Assembly (NCBI GenBank): GCA_964465945.1
Contig: CAYXMM010000007.1
Span: 60,264-124,263, forward strand
Source: JAJRPT01 sp964465945
Lineage (GTDB): Bacteria; Bacteroidota; Ignavibacteria; Kapaibacteriales; UBA2268
DNA length: 64,000 nucleotides
Direction: 5' to 3'
Shown here: positions 37,086-46,665 of the stretch, piece after piece
Numbering within the stretch: position 1 is the stretch's first letter
Layout of the letters: each line of letters begins with the position of its first letter
Position numbers and translations under genes: made by a program
Notes under the pieces: model-generated
The model's input: only the letters and a program-made list of their open reading frames with translations
The model's database searches: none
What the model was told of the DNA's origin: nothing

Positions 37086-37804
37086 TTGAATTAAATGTTA
37101 ATATAGATCACGTAGCAACAGTAAGAAATGCAAGGGGTGGGGTAGAACCTAACCCCTTTGCTATTGCTAAACTTTCAATTGATAATGGGGCAGAAGGTAT
37201 TGTTTGTCATTTAAGAGAGGACAGAAGACATATCAAAGATGCCGATGTATTTAAGTTAAGCGAGCTTGATACTCGTTTAGATTTAGAAATGGCAGTCTCA
37301 CCTGATGTTGTAGAACTTGCTTTAAAAGTTAAACCAGAGCTTGTTACTATTGTACCTGAAAAAAGAGAAGAGCTAACTACAGAAGGTGGATTAAATACTC
37401 AGTATAAACAAAATGAATTGAAAGAATTAATTAAACGATTTCATGATAGAGGAATTATTGTAAGTCTTTTTATTGAGCCAAGTATAGACACAATCAATGA
37501 CTCATTAGAAATGAATGCAGATATGGTGGAATTTCATACAGGACATTATGCAAATGAATATTTGATAAACAAAGATTATCATCTAAACTTAATTAAGTAT
37601 GCAGTACAATATGCGAAATCAAATAATTTGCGAATTGCTGCTGGACATGGTTTAGACTATATTAATACAACTGAAATTGCTAAAATCAAAGGAATCGATG
37701 AACTAAGCATCGGTCATTCGATAATCTCAAAATCGATTTATATTGGAATTGAAAAAGCTGTTAGAGATATGAAGGAAATAATTAAGAATGCTCAGTCAAA
37801 CTGA
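37082..37804 (+). CDS. pdxJ: Pyridoxine 5'-phosphate synthase
   Basis: Closes the pyridoxine ring from 1-deoxyxylulose 5-phosphate and aminoacetone phosphate (DXP-dependent vitamin B6 route). 240 residues; TTG start overlapping the previous stop. Conserved: LNVNIDHVATVRNARGG, HLREDRRHIKDADV, EMAVSPDVVELALKVKPELV, VSLFIEPS, EFHTGHYA and AGHGLDYIN. Other genes of the B6 pathway (serC) lie at 55534. Confidence 0.96.
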   Translation: MIELNVNIDHVATVRNARGGVEPNPFAIAKLSIDNGAEGIVCHLREDRRHIKDADVFKLSELDTRLDLEMAVSPDVVELALKVKPELVTIVPEKREELTTEGGLNTQYKQNELKELIKRFHDRGIIVSLFIEPSIDTINDSLEMNADMVEFHTGHYANEYLINKDYHLNLIKYAVQYAKSNNLRIAAGHGLDYINTTEIAKIKGIDELSIGHSIISKSIYIGIEKAVRDMKEIIKNAQSN

Positions 37805-38492
37805 TAAACAAATTTATAATGTATTTGAGCACATTGCAGAAAAGTATGACCTCGCTAATGATGTTTTTACTTTCGGACAACATAGAATTTGGAAAAAGCA
37901 AGTTTTAAAGTATTCTAACATTTTTGAAAATTCAAAGTATCTAGATGTTGCCACAGGAACAGGTGATTTACCAATTTATTTATTAAACAATTCAAATTTT
38001 AAAGTAAATTGCTACGCAACAGACATTAATCAAAAAATGTTAGATGTTTTTCAAGAAAGAATTAAAATTGAAAAATTAGACATTGAAATATCAACTCAAG
38101 ATGCGAGAGAGCTAAACTATGAGAGTAATTTCTTCAACGCAATCACGATATCGTATGGAATAAGAAATATTCCTCAGCCAGAATCAGCAATAGCAGAATT
38201 TTATAGAATACTTCAAAATAATGGCACATTGGTAATATTAGAAACAGGCGTACCATCTGGAATTTTAAAAACTCCTTACTCTATTTATGCAAAGTATATA
38301 ATTCCACTATTAGGTAAAATTATAACTAAACAAAAATGGGCTTATGATTACTTAAATAAAACAGCAAATAAATTTCCTTTTGCAATAGACTTTGTTGATT
38401 TAGTGAAAAACTCAGCAAACTTTGAACTAATGAAGTTAGAAAGAAAGTTATTTGGTGCATCATATATTTATGTATTTAAGGCAGTAAAATGA
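37788..38492 (+). CDS. menG: Menaquinone/ubiquinone biosynthesis C-methyltransferase
   Basis: SAM-dependent methyltransferase of the UbiE/MenG family that methylates demethylmenaquinone. 234 residues. SAM motif LDVATGTGDLP; family signatures FTFGQHRIWKKQVL near the start and ITISYGIRNIPQPESAI in the middle. A menaquinone role fits an FCB bacterium. Overlaps pdxJ by 17 nt and the next membrane gene by 4 nt. Also called ubiE in other genomes. Confidence 0.93.
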   Translation: MLSQTDKQIYNVFEHIAEKYDLANDVFTFGQHRIWKKQVLKYSNIFENSKYLDVATGTGDLPIYLLNNSNFKVNCYATDINQKMLDVFQERIKIEKLDIEISTQDARELNYESNFFNAITISYGIRNIPQPESAIAEFYRILQNNGTLVILETGVPSGILKTPYSIYAKYIIPLLGKIITKQKWAYDYLNKTANKFPFAIDFVDLVKNSANFELMKLERKLFGASYIYVFKAVK

Positions 38493-39373
38493 TTTATGTC
38501 AAATTATTATTCCATAAATATCAACTTTTAATTTTACTTCCATTCTTACTTTCTTTAAATTTGTTTATCGAAGCAAAAGAAACAAGTTTATTATTTCTTT
38601 CCAAATATATTATTTTTCTTTTGTTTTACTCTATGGCTATAATAGTATTTCGTAAAATATACAAAATAAAACAATTTGAACCATTAAAAGAGTATTTAGA
38701 AAGCGTTCACATAAACTCATCACTTGCTAAAACTAACCAAACTACGATTTCAATTATATTTTCAGGATTATGTTTAATTGTCCTTTACTTTTGGTTAGAT
38801 TTAAGTATTTATGGTGGTTTTGCATTTTTTACTGGAGTATTGATTATAAATTTATTTACTTTTATATGCTTTTATCATAGAATTAGGTTATTTGATAAAT
38901 ATTTCAATTTTGTATTTTTAATATTTTTAGTTGTTATTTGGCAATTTTATAATTTTCATTATTTATTTCATTTAAAGTTCAATTTTCAAATTCTTCTTGA
39001 TTGTATCGTAGTTAGTTCATTAGTTCTTGCTTTCAACATATTTGAAGATATGCAAAAGCTTTACGTTGATCATCAAGTTGATAAAAAAACTTTAGTAAGA
39101 ATGATAGGAATTGAGAAATCAAAGAAAGTAATTTATGGACTAAGTTTATTAATATATCTACCTTTAATAATTATGACAATTTCAGAATACAACCCCTTTT
39201 ACTTGTTACCTTTATTTTCTGTTCCTATGCTTTTTAATATAGTGTTTAGAATGTATAAACTTAACATAAGTGAATATAAAAAATTAAAAGCACTTTTTTT
39301 AATCTACTTATTTTATCATATATTTTTGATGTCAATTTCAAACATTTTTGCAGATAAATTCCATTTTTTATAA
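38489..39373 (+). CDS. Nine-helix membrane protein, UbiA-prenyltransferase-like
   Basis: 294 residues with about nine transmembrane segments, the number found in UbiA-superfamily prenyltransferases. The loop after helix 6 carries FEDMQKLYVDHQVDKKTL then VRMIGIEKSKKV, which matches the second Asp motif of UbiA (DxxxD...GKKTLP). The first Asp motif (NDxxDxxxD after helix 2) is not seen; the loop there is YKIKQFEPLKEYLESVH. The start overlaps menG by 4 nt, which suggests a quinone-related role. Either a divergent enzyme or a non-catalytic relative. The call rests on topology, motif 2 and context. Confidence 0.5.
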   Translation: MIYVKLLFHKYQLLILLPFLLSLNLFIEAKETSLLFLSKYIIFLLFYSMAIIVFRKIYKIKQFEPLKEYLESVHINSSLAKTNQTTISIIFSGLCLIVLYFWLDLSIYGGFAFFTGVLIINLFTFICFYHRIRLFDKYFNFVFLIFLVVIWQFYNFHYLFHLKFNFQILLDCIVVSSLVLAFNIFEDMQKLYVDHQVDKKTLVRMIGIEKSKKVIYGLSLLIYLPLIIMTISEYNPFYLLPLFSVPMLFNIVFRMYKLNISEYKKLKALFLIYLFYHIFLMSISNIFADKFHFL

Positions 39374-39443
39374 ATAATTTTTTTATTTCAATAAATTTAT
39401 TTAATTTTAGTTGTTAATCTTATCAACTTACTACAAATAAAAT

Positions 39444-42400
39444 ATGAAACTTTTTACCATATTTTTTCTAATTTCTTGTAGTTTGTGGTCGCAAGTCAAA
39501 CTACCAAATCAAATACGCTCTTCTTATGAGGGGAATGAGTTTGTTGTTTGCTTTATGCAAAATGAAGTATTGGTAGAGGGAGCAAAAGTTGATCAAAAAA
39601 TCTTTATTTCGTCACGTTACAATGCATCCGCCACTCTATCGTTAGCTGATGGAACTTCACAGGTTTATAATATTACTCCAACTAAATCCGAAAAAATTCC
39701 TATTCCAATGTATTATATGAACTCATCACCTGGTGAAGTAATTAGGAAAAATATAATAATAAAATCAGACAAAAGTATTTCAGTTACTGGATACTCATCA
39801 CAACTAATGTCAAGTGATATGTTTGCAGTTATCCCAACAAGTCGCTGGGGTTATGAGTACCAAGCAATTACAATGGGAATAGATCATTATTCAACAACTG
39901 ATAATCCTTCAAACGATCCAGTTTTAGCTGCCCCAAGAAGCGGTGAGTTTATGATAATTGCAAACGAAGATAATACTGTTGTTAAATTTACACCAAAGAA
40001 AAACACTAAAACTCACCCTGCAGGTGTTGAAGTAATGGTAATTTTAAATAAATGGGAATCATATTTAGTTCAGGCAGAAGCAACTCAGACTAAGACTGCA
40101 AACGACCTTTCTGGCTCTGTAATTAGGTCAAATAGAAAAATCGGAGTTCTTTCTGGACACATGAGAACTGCAATTCCTCCTAAACTCGAAGATAGAGTTT
40201 ATGACACAAAAGACCATATTGTTGAGATGTTAAACTCTTCAGAATATTTTGGAAAAGAATATGTAACTGCTCCATTTGGCGAAGGAATCAAAAGTCTTTT
40301 TGCTGTTACAACATTGAAAGATAAAGCAGATATTGATATTTTGACAGATAAAGGAGTTGAGAAAGTATCATTACCTTACCCTGGTGCTGTTAAGTATATA
40401 AGAGTTGATGAAGCAGCAAAATGGTCGTCCGATAGTAGTTTCCAATTAGGTCAATTTATGGCAAGGTATGAAGAGGACCAAGATACCTGTAATGAATTTT
40501 ACGACCCAGCTTTTGTTATTATTCAACCGATGGACTATTTTAATAATAATTTGAATTTCCTTACACCAGGTTATAACGAATCCAATTATAGTCATTACGA
40601 CAGAGTAACTATTTGTGGGGGAGACCACAAGAATAGGCAATATATTTCACACCATGCTATAATAATTGCAAAAGATGAAGCACGTCAAAATACTATGGTA
40701 GATGGACTTTTATATCAAGTTTCAAACTTTACTGGAACAATACCTGGAACAGACTATTATTATGGCTATGCGCAACTTGAACCAGGTGAACACAAAATAG
40801 AAACCCCAGTTGGAGGTTTCCAAGGAATCCTATATGGGAATGGTTATTATGATTCCTATGCTTATTCCTTAGGGTCTGCAATTATAAATAACAAATTAAA
40901 AGATACAATAGCTTTGCAAATTATTGAAAACACAGATTGTGAAACTTATCTTGCAACAATAACTGATAACGATGAGTTTAAGTCAGGTATTCAATATATA
41001 GATATAAATAAAAATTCGTATAATATTGATATAGTTGAAAACAATGCAACAAACACAGTCGCAAATCTAAGAATTAAACAAAAAGACAAAAGAAAAGAAG
41101 CTTTCGTCTCAATTGATTATTTTGATAACGCAGGCAACGGAATGAATACCACACATTATTTCAAAGGAATTAACCCAGTAGTAAAAGATATTAATTTAGG
41201 GGAAGTTCTTTATAACCCAAACAACGAGTTTTTCTTCAGTTTAATAAATGATGGTAATCAAGATATTAAAATTAATGATATAAAATTTGATTCTAATAAA
41301 TTAGTTCTTGCTGAACCATTTGTGAATTTCTATTTGCCTGCACATGATACCATTCAATTTGGCTTTTTTATGTCAAATGTTGGAGCTGAAAACATTCCTC
41401 AATTAAATAATGTATATGTCGAATCAGAATGTAACGTGATTGATACTGCAGAAATAAAAGTAAGTGTTGTGAATTATGGGATGACAGGTGAAGGGTACGA
41501 TTTTGGCGATATTCTTCTTGGTGATACTGAATGTGGTAAAATATATTTTGAGAATACAGAAATTATTCCGTTAACAATTATAAATTTAGAATATGAACAA
41601 ACTCATATAAGTTTAGACACTAATGGACTTTTCCCTATTACTCTTAGAAAAGGCGAAAAAATTGAGATTAAAACATGTTCTACCCCAATGGATAGAAATA
41701 ATATAAATCTAAATGTTTCCGCAATATCTTGGTTAGGAGGATTTATTATTGAAAGAGAAAATCCTCCATTAAAAGAATTAAAATACACTGTGCAAATTAA
41801 AGAAAATATAATAGGTGCTATATTTAATAATCTTGAATATGACTTCGGAAATGTATATAAAGGGTACGCGAGCAAAACGAATTTAGAATTGGGAAATAGT
41901 GGCAATTATTATGGTGTTCCTGTTTTTCAGTCATTGAAAGTTTTGAACGACACGATGAGTCAAAGTAATCAATTAGTTAGTGAAAACCTCATTTCAAGCA
42001 CTACATTTAACATAGGGGATAAAAACAGCTATGAATTTGCTTTTGAACCACAAAAATCAGGAGCATACTCAAACACTCTTACTTTTGCATATCAAGAAGG
42101 CGTATTAGATGAAACTTTCGATATAGTTTTAAAAGGAAATGCACTTATTTCAGAGTTTACACCTTATGATAATTGTTTTGATACAATTTACACGATAGAG
42201 TCTGACACACAAAACTTTAAATTATTTAGTTACTTAGGTGATGTTTCAAGAGATGTATTTTTAATTAGACCAAATAAGCTTTATTATTCAGAAATTGGAA
42301 GTAGTGTTTTAACTGAACTAGATTTAAGCGAAAACCCTTTTGAATTAATTAATTTTAGCTATAGTAAAACTATAAACACAGGTGAAGCAATTATATCAGA

Positions 42401-43562
42401 TGTTTCTTTTACCCCAACTAAAGCAGGGTATTATAAATTAGATTTGATATTAATAACAAACTCATTAGAAGTAGGCAAAGCATTAGATATAATTTATTCA
42501 ACTATATGTGGAGTTGGCACAACTCCATTATTCCCTAATGTTGATTTAACTTTAAACAATGATGATTTATGGGCTTGCGATACTTCACTAGTTCATTTTA
42601 CACTTGCAAATATAGGTGAAACAAATATTATTGTTAATAAAGTGAATTTAGAAAATCCAATATTTACAAAGTTATTATTTAATAATTCGCTTTTACCATA
42701 TCAATTAGATATAAATGAAAGTTTAGATGTACCTGTTGAAGTATTTTTACGAAGAGAAGAAACATCTACTTTGAAATTTAATATTGAAGCAACTGACTTA
42801 AATGGTGATTTTTCGACTACATTTACTAAAGAAATTGATTTAACACCAAAATCAAAGCAACTAATTTTACCTCAATTAAGTTTTAATTCAAGCATTAAGG
42901 ATACAACAACGATAAGTATTTATGGCGACATACCTTATGATATTGACATTCCAGCAAAAATGACAATAGAAATGGAAGTTGATTATGAAGTTTTATGGTT
43001 AATTTCTGAAACTGCTGAACTAATTGTTACTTATTCTAACGGACTAACGAAAAAAATTCCTATTAATGTGTCAAAAAATCTCAATAAAATTATATTTGAT
43101 TTACCATTTTTTGAGTTTGATGTTATAGGTGGAACACGTTGGAATTTGGCATTGAATTTTTGGACAATGATGAGCGATAAATACAAATCAAATATAATCG
43201 TAAATGTAAAATCTGATGAGTGTTTTGAAGAAAATACTGCAAATTATGAATTAAATTTAGATGAAGTCTGTGCTCAGGGTATAAGATTGGTTGATTATTT
43301 CGACTATGGAAGCATAAAAACTGATTTTATTTATCTAAAAAACGACCTAAATGTAAATATTAATATATCCGTAAGTTCTAATATATCTATATACTTAATT
43401 GATATGTTAGGAAAAAAATTAGATTTAAGTAAAAAAATGTTTGTGAATAAAGGAAATTATTTCTTAAATTATGATTTGAATTTTGTACCAAACGGAAATT
43501 ATATTTTAGTTGTAGAGACTAAATTTATAAAAGAAATTAAAAATATAATAATTATTAAGTAA
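39444..43562 (+). CDS. Large T9SS-exported adhesin-like protein (IgGFc-binding-like plus repeat domains)
   Basis: 1372 residues with signal peptide (MKLFTIFFLISCSLWSQ). Residues about 60-480 resemble the IgGFc-binding N-terminal family (SVTGYSSQLMSSDMFAVIPT, RWGYEYQAITMG, NRKIGVLSGHMRT). After that come repeated Ig-like choice-of-anchor-D/Hydin-type units with DFG-xx-xxG motifs (YDFGDILLGDTECGKIYF, YDFGNVYKGYASKTNLEL). The end, GNYILVVETKFIKEIKNIIIIK in two parts, has the shape of a T9SS sorting domain, though the YPNP motif is missing. It is followed 10 bp later by a PorT-like barrel gene. Likely cell-surface adhesion; ligand unknown. Confidence 0.8.
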   Translation: MKLFTIFFLISCSLWSQVKLPNQIRSSYEGNEFVVCFMQNEVLVEGAKVDQKIFISSRYNASATLSLADGTSQVYNITPTKSEKIPIPMYYMNSSPGEVIRKNIIIKSDKSISVTGYSSQLMSSDMFAVIPTSRWGYEYQAITMGIDHYSTTDNPSNDPVLAAPRSGEFMIIANEDNTVVKFTPKKNTKTHPAGVEVMVILNKWESYLVQAEATQTKTANDLSGSVIRSNRKIGVLSGHMRTAIPPKLEDRVYDTKDHIVEMLNSSEYFGKEYVTAPFGEGIKSLFAVTTLKDKADIDILTDKGVEKVSLPYPGAVKYIRVDEAAKWSSDSSFQLGQFMARYEEDQDTCNEFYDPAFVIIQPMDYFNNNLNFLTPGYNESNYSHYDRVTICGGDHKNRQYISHHAIIIAKDEARQNTMVDGLLYQVSNFTGTIPGTDYYYGYAQLEPGEHKIETPVGGFQGILYGNGYYDSYAYSLGSAIINNKLKDTIALQIIENTDCETYLATITDNDEFKSGIQYIDINKNSYNIDIVENNATNTVANLRIKQKDKRKEAFVSIDYFDNAGNGMNTTHYFKGINPVVKDINLGEVLYNPNNEFFFSLINDGNQDIKINDIKFDSNKLVLAEPFVNFYLPAHDTIQFGFFMSNVGAENIPQLNNVYVESECNVIDTAEIKVSVVNYGMTGEGYDFGDILLGDTECGKIYFENTEIIPLTIINLEYEQTHISLDTNGLFPITLRKGEKIEIKTCSTPMDRNNINLNVSAISWLGGFIIERENPPLKELKYTVQIKENIIGAIFNNLEYDFGNVYKGYASKTNLELGNSGNYYGVPVFQSLKVLNDTMSQSNQLVSENLISSTTFNIGDKNSYEFAFEPQKSGAYSNTLTFAYQEGVLDETFDIVLKGNALISEFTPYDNCFDTIYTIESDTQNFKLFSYLGDVSRDVFLIRPNKLYYSEIGSSVLTELDLSENPFELINFSYSKTINTGEAIISDVSFTPTKAGYYKLDLILITNSLEVGKALDIIYSTICGVGTTPLFPNVDLTLNNDDLWACDTSLVHFTLANIGETNIIVNKVNLENPIFTKLLFNNSLLPYQLDINESLDVPVEVFLRREETSTLKFNIEATDLNGDFSTTFTKEIDLTPKSKQLILPQLSFNSSIKDTTTISIYGDIPYDIDIPAKMTIEMEVDYEVLWLISETAELIVTYSNGLTKKIPINVSKNLNKIIFDLPFFEFDVIGGTRWNLALNFWTMMSDKYKSNIIVNVKSDECFEENTANYELNLDEVCAQGIRLVDYFDYGSIKTDFIYLKNDLNVNINISVSSNISIYLIDMLGKKLDLSKKMFVNKGNYFLNYDLNFVPNGNYILVVETKFIKEIKNIIIIK

Positions 43563-43571
43563 GGGGTTAAA

Positions 43572-44435
43572 ATGACAAAATATATACCAAAGATACTTGT
43601 TGTTTTTTTATTGGTAGCATTCTCGAGTTACGATGCGTTCTCTCAATTAGATGACCCATTAGCGCCAAAAAAAGATACTAAAAAATTCTTTGTTGGACCA
43701 ATAGCAGGTTATAATAGAGTGATGCACTCAACAGACAGATCTACTTTCCAGGATGGGAATATTCCTTGTCCTAAATTTGAAAATGGTTCTGCTAATGGAT
43801 TTTTCGTTGGTGGTTCAATAGAGTTTTTACTTGGAAGTGCAAAAAACTCAAAAGCATCTATTATAGGTAGAGCAATGTATAGCACTTTACCTTCTTTCTT
43901 TGAAGTTCAAGGTGAAGATTTACCAACTGTTATTAATGTTCAACAATCTGATGGTTCGTACAAACCAGAACAAAGAATCACATCAATTAATTATTTGAAT
44001 GATGTAAGCTATAATACACTTGCTTTTGATGTATTAGTAAAGTATAACGTTCTTCCCATCTCAGATAAATTACAATTAGGTGTTATTGCTGGTCCTACTG
44101 TAGATTTAGTAATGACTTCAACTGAAGAAAATAGAATGACATTAGTTGAGCCACAAAATGCTCAATTAGTTAAGCAACCACAAAGTGTACTAGATGCAAA
44201 AGGTTGGACTTATTCAGCTGATAGTAGAACGCTTTATTTTAGTAAAGGCGACATTCCTAATTCAAGTAGTGTTAGAGTTGGTCTTAAATTTGGGGCTCAA
44301 TTAGAATACAATATGGAAGGATTAATTATAGTTCCAAACGTTATGTATAACTTTGGATTAACAAACATTTCTTCTTCAATTGACTGGAGAGTTAGCGCAT
44401 TGCAAATTGGAGTAGATGTTAGATTTGCAATCTAA
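43572..44435 (+). CDS. PorT-like outer-membrane beta-barrel protein
   Basis: 287 residues with a signal peptide (MTKYIPKILVVFLLVAFSSYDAFS in two parts). The mature protein begins FFVGPIAGYNRVMHSTD and has alternating strands (GFFVGGSIEFLLGSAKNS, VGLKFGAQLEYNMEGLI) with a final aromatic/charged VDVRFAI, as in the 8-stranded outer-membrane barrel/PorT family. Gap to the T9SS adhesin-like gene is 10 bp, so they are co-transcribed. PorT is a T9SS component elsewhere; whether this is one is not settled. Confidence 0.8.
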   Translation: MTKYIPKILVVFLLVAFSSYDAFSQLDDPLAPKKDTKKFFVGPIAGYNRVMHSTDRSTFQDGNIPCPKFENGSANGFFVGGSIEFLLGSAKNSKASIIGRAMYSTLPSFFEVQGEDLPTVINVQQSDGSYKPEQRITSINYLNDVSYNTLAFDVLVKYNVLPISDKLQLGVIAGPTVDLVMTSTEENRMTLVEPQNAQLVKQPQSVLDAKGWTYSADSRTLYFSKGDIPNSSSVRVGLKFGAQLEYNMEGLIIVPNVMYNFGLTNISSSIDWRVSALQIGVDVRFAI

Positions 44436-44458
44436 TTTTATCATTGATTATTTTATAG

Positions 44459-44487
44459 AAAATGCCTCCTTTTTTGGAGGCATTTTT
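44459..44487 (+). terminator. Intrinsic terminator
   Basis: AAAATGCCTCC (44459-44469), loop TTTTTT, GGAGGCATTTTT (44476-44487). It ends the adhesin-barrel unit. Confidence 0.93.
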
Positions 44488-44529
44488 GTTTTATTAATAC
44501 ATTAAATTAATGATTATAATTTATAAACT

Positions 44530-44952
44530 TTGAAAATGGAAATTCACACAACGAATTATTTTAACACATTGATTGTAGTTGCAGAAGATATAAAAGTAGT
44601 TTGTGGCGTTATCCCATCATCGAAAACAAGTAAAACTATTGCAGAAATGCAATATGAAAGGATTATTGATAATCCTTATAAATATACTTCTGATGAAATG
44701 TTATTTCAAATTTATGCTATACGAAATGATATAAATGAATCAGATATTAATCATGAAAAAGAAAAGTTCTTTTCTAAGGGACAAGCGTGTTTAAGGACAT
44801 CGCCTCTGGCTAGGACTTATGGATTCGGAATACATTTTAATGAAGTTGGGAAAGTTGCAATTTATGGGGTAGAAACTTTTGAATATAATCAATTATTAAA
44901 TGATGAAAACATTAAGAAAGTAAAAGCAATGCGAACTAAAAGGATAAAATAA
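44530..44952 (+). CDS. DUF6157-like cytosolic protein
   Basis: 140 residues, no signal. HTTNYFNTLIVVAEDI at the start, NPYKYTSDEMLFQIYAIR, FFSKGQACLRTSPLARTYG and GKVAIYGVETFEYNQL agree with the conserved DUF6157 family. MKM at 44530 or the next Met two codons later are both possible starts. Function unknown; it stands alone between a terminator and the minus-strand operon. Confidence 0.78.
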   Translation: MKMEIHTTNYFNTLIVVAEDIKVVCGVIPSSKTSKTIAEMQYERIIDNPYKYTSDEMLFQIYAIRNDINESDINHEKEKFFSKGQACLRTSPLARTYGFGIHFNEVGKVAIYGVETFEYNQLLNDENIKKVKAMRTKRIK

Positions 44953-44965
44953 TTTAGTTTGATTT

Positions 44966-45487
44966 TTAATTGTTTTTAATAAACTCTATAATCACATTAA
45001 TTTCATTACTACAAAAATCAGCAATATCTAACTCTTCATCAGAATAAAATATTGTTTTTAAATTTGCATTGTTTCCAGCAACAATATCAGTTTCACTATC
45101 GCCAATCATAAAACTTAAACCCAAATTAATATGATGCTTTTCTTTTGCTTCAAATATCATTTTTGCTGATGGTTTGCGACGGAAAGGAGGTGAATTTTCA
45201 AATTCAGATGCAATAAATATACTATCGAACCTCTTAACTCCATAATTACTGAAAAGCAAATCATTCATTTGATTATGAACTAAGTCAACTTCTTCTAAAG
45301 TCATATATTCTTTAGCAATTCCTTGTTGATTTGTGATTATAATTTTTAGGAAATTGTGATTATCGCAAAACTTAAGCAAAGGAAGAATTTTCATGTTTAA
45401 TTCAAATTCAGAAAAATGCTTAACATAAGAACCAACAATTCTTTTATTTATTACCCCATCTCTATCAAAAAAAATACACTTCATCAT
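44966..45487 (-). CDS. HAD-family phosphatase, GmhB/HisB-N type
   Basis: 173 residues. HAD motif I FFDRDGVIN (nucleophile Asp), motif II ITNQQGIAKE, motif III lysine in RRKPSAKMI, motif IV MIGDSETDIVAGNNANLK. This class includes D-glycero-D-manno-heptose-1,7-bisphosphate phosphatase and histidinol phosphatase. The Cys-rich zinc loop of E. coli GmhB is absent (ASEFENSPPF in its place). Overlaps the glycosyltransferase by 4 nt, so a role in surface sugar synthesis is likely. Confidence 0.85.
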   Translation of the reverse strand: MMKCIFFDRDGVINKRIVGSYVKHFSEFELNMKILPLLKFCDNHNFLKIIITNQQGIAKEYMTLEEVDLVHNQMNDLLFSNYGVKRFDSIFIASEFENSPPFRRKPSAKMIFEAKEKHHINLGLSFMIGDSETDIVAGNNANLKTIFYSDEELDIADFCSNEINVIIEFIKNN

Positions 45488-46665
45488 TTTGCATACTTCT
45501 CAATAATTTCATCTAAACGAGAAAAAACTGGCTTCCAAGAGTGGGTGTCAATAATTAATTGTCTTGCCTTCATTCCCATTTCTCTTGTAAGTTCAGGATT
45601 CCCTAATAATTGCAGCACTTTGCTTTTAAAATCTTGGATGTTTATAGAAACTAAGAAATGTTCTCCATTAACTCCATTGATTCCTTGTATCCCAGTATTA
45701 GTAGAAACAACTGCCAATCCAGCAGCCATTGCTTCTAATAGTTTATTTTGTATTCCAGTAGCTCCTTCATGCGGGTGCATGAAAATTGAATTCCGCTGAT
45801 AAAATTTAAAAATATCTGGTACATCAGCATAAATTTTAACATTTTTATTTTCAATTTTGTATAAAGATTGTGGAGGATTTGCCCCAACCACTGAAAATAA
45901 AATATCAGGATATTTTTTTATTAATTCAGGCATAACATACTTAACAATTTTCTCAATCATCATCTGATTTGCCCAAAGATCTAACTTCCCAACAAAAAGC
46001 AATCCTTTTCTTTCTAAGCTATTATCAATTTCAAAATCAACTATATTTGTTCCATTAGTAAGTAGTCCAGTATTTATAATCGGCTCGTTTTTATTTATTT
46101 CAGCAATATCTTTATTTGTAACGAAAGTTACTAAATCAAAATATGTCATTGTCTTAGTTTCATATTTACTAAGTTTTTTAAATTCCCACCAACGAACTAA
46201 TTTTTGTAATATAGAGTTGCTTTCTTTAAATGATCTATATTGATATAACTTTCTACAATCTTCAGCTATCAAAACTTTTGGTACATCTTTTTTAATTAAA
46301 TATTCAGCAGTTCTCATAAAAAATGCAAAAGAAATATCAATTTTATTTTCTTTTAAAATCTTATCAACCACAGATTTATATCGTTTATCAAAATAAAACA
46401 ATATTTCTAATGGTTTATTACCTATGAATTTAAATAGAATTTCAAAAGCTTTAGTGATTGGATTTAATTTAATAACATACACTTTAATTCCAAACTTTTC
46501 AATTTCTTTCATATATTCAAAATAATCAGCTTTACCTTGATAGAACGTAACTAGTATAACATTATATTTACTAGATAAATGCTTCAACAAATTAAATGAT
46601 TTAATTCTATCGCCACCTATAACTGGGTAAGGAATTCTTGGAGTCAAAAATAAAATATTTTTCAT
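45484..46665 (-). CDS. GT4-type glycosyltransferase
   Basis: 393 residues, two Rossmann domains (GT-B). N-terminal FLTPRIPYPVIGGDRIKSFN is typical of the sugar-transferase subgroup (Stp1/EpsH-like); C-terminal NGTNIVDFE, LLFVGKLD, VGANPPQ and the nucleotide-binding EGATGIQNKLLEAMAAGLAV (conserved E-x7-E pattern). Probably adds a sugar to surface polysaccharide or lipid-linked glycan. Start overlaps the helicase stop by 4 nt and stop overlaps the HAD gene; co-translated. Confidence 0.9.
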   Translation of the reverse strand: MKNILFLTPRIPYPVIGGDRIKSFNLLKHLSSKYNVILVTFYQGKADYFEYMKEIEKFGIKVYVIKLNPITKAFEILFKFIGNKPLEILFYFDKRYKSVVDKILKENKIDISFAFFMRTAEYLIKKDVPKVLIAEDCRKLYQYRSFKESNSILQKLVRWWEFKKLSKYETKTMTYFDLVTFVTNKDIAEINKNEPIINTGLLTNGTNIVDFEIDNSLERKGLLFVGKLDLWANQMMIEKIVKYVMPELIKKYPDILFSVVGANPPQSLYKIENKNVKIYADVPDIFKFYQRNSIFMHPHEGATGIQNKLLEAMAAGLAVVSTNTGIQGINGVNGEHFLVSINIQDFKSKVLQLLGNPELTREMGMKARQLIIDTHSWKPVFSRLDEIIEKYAK

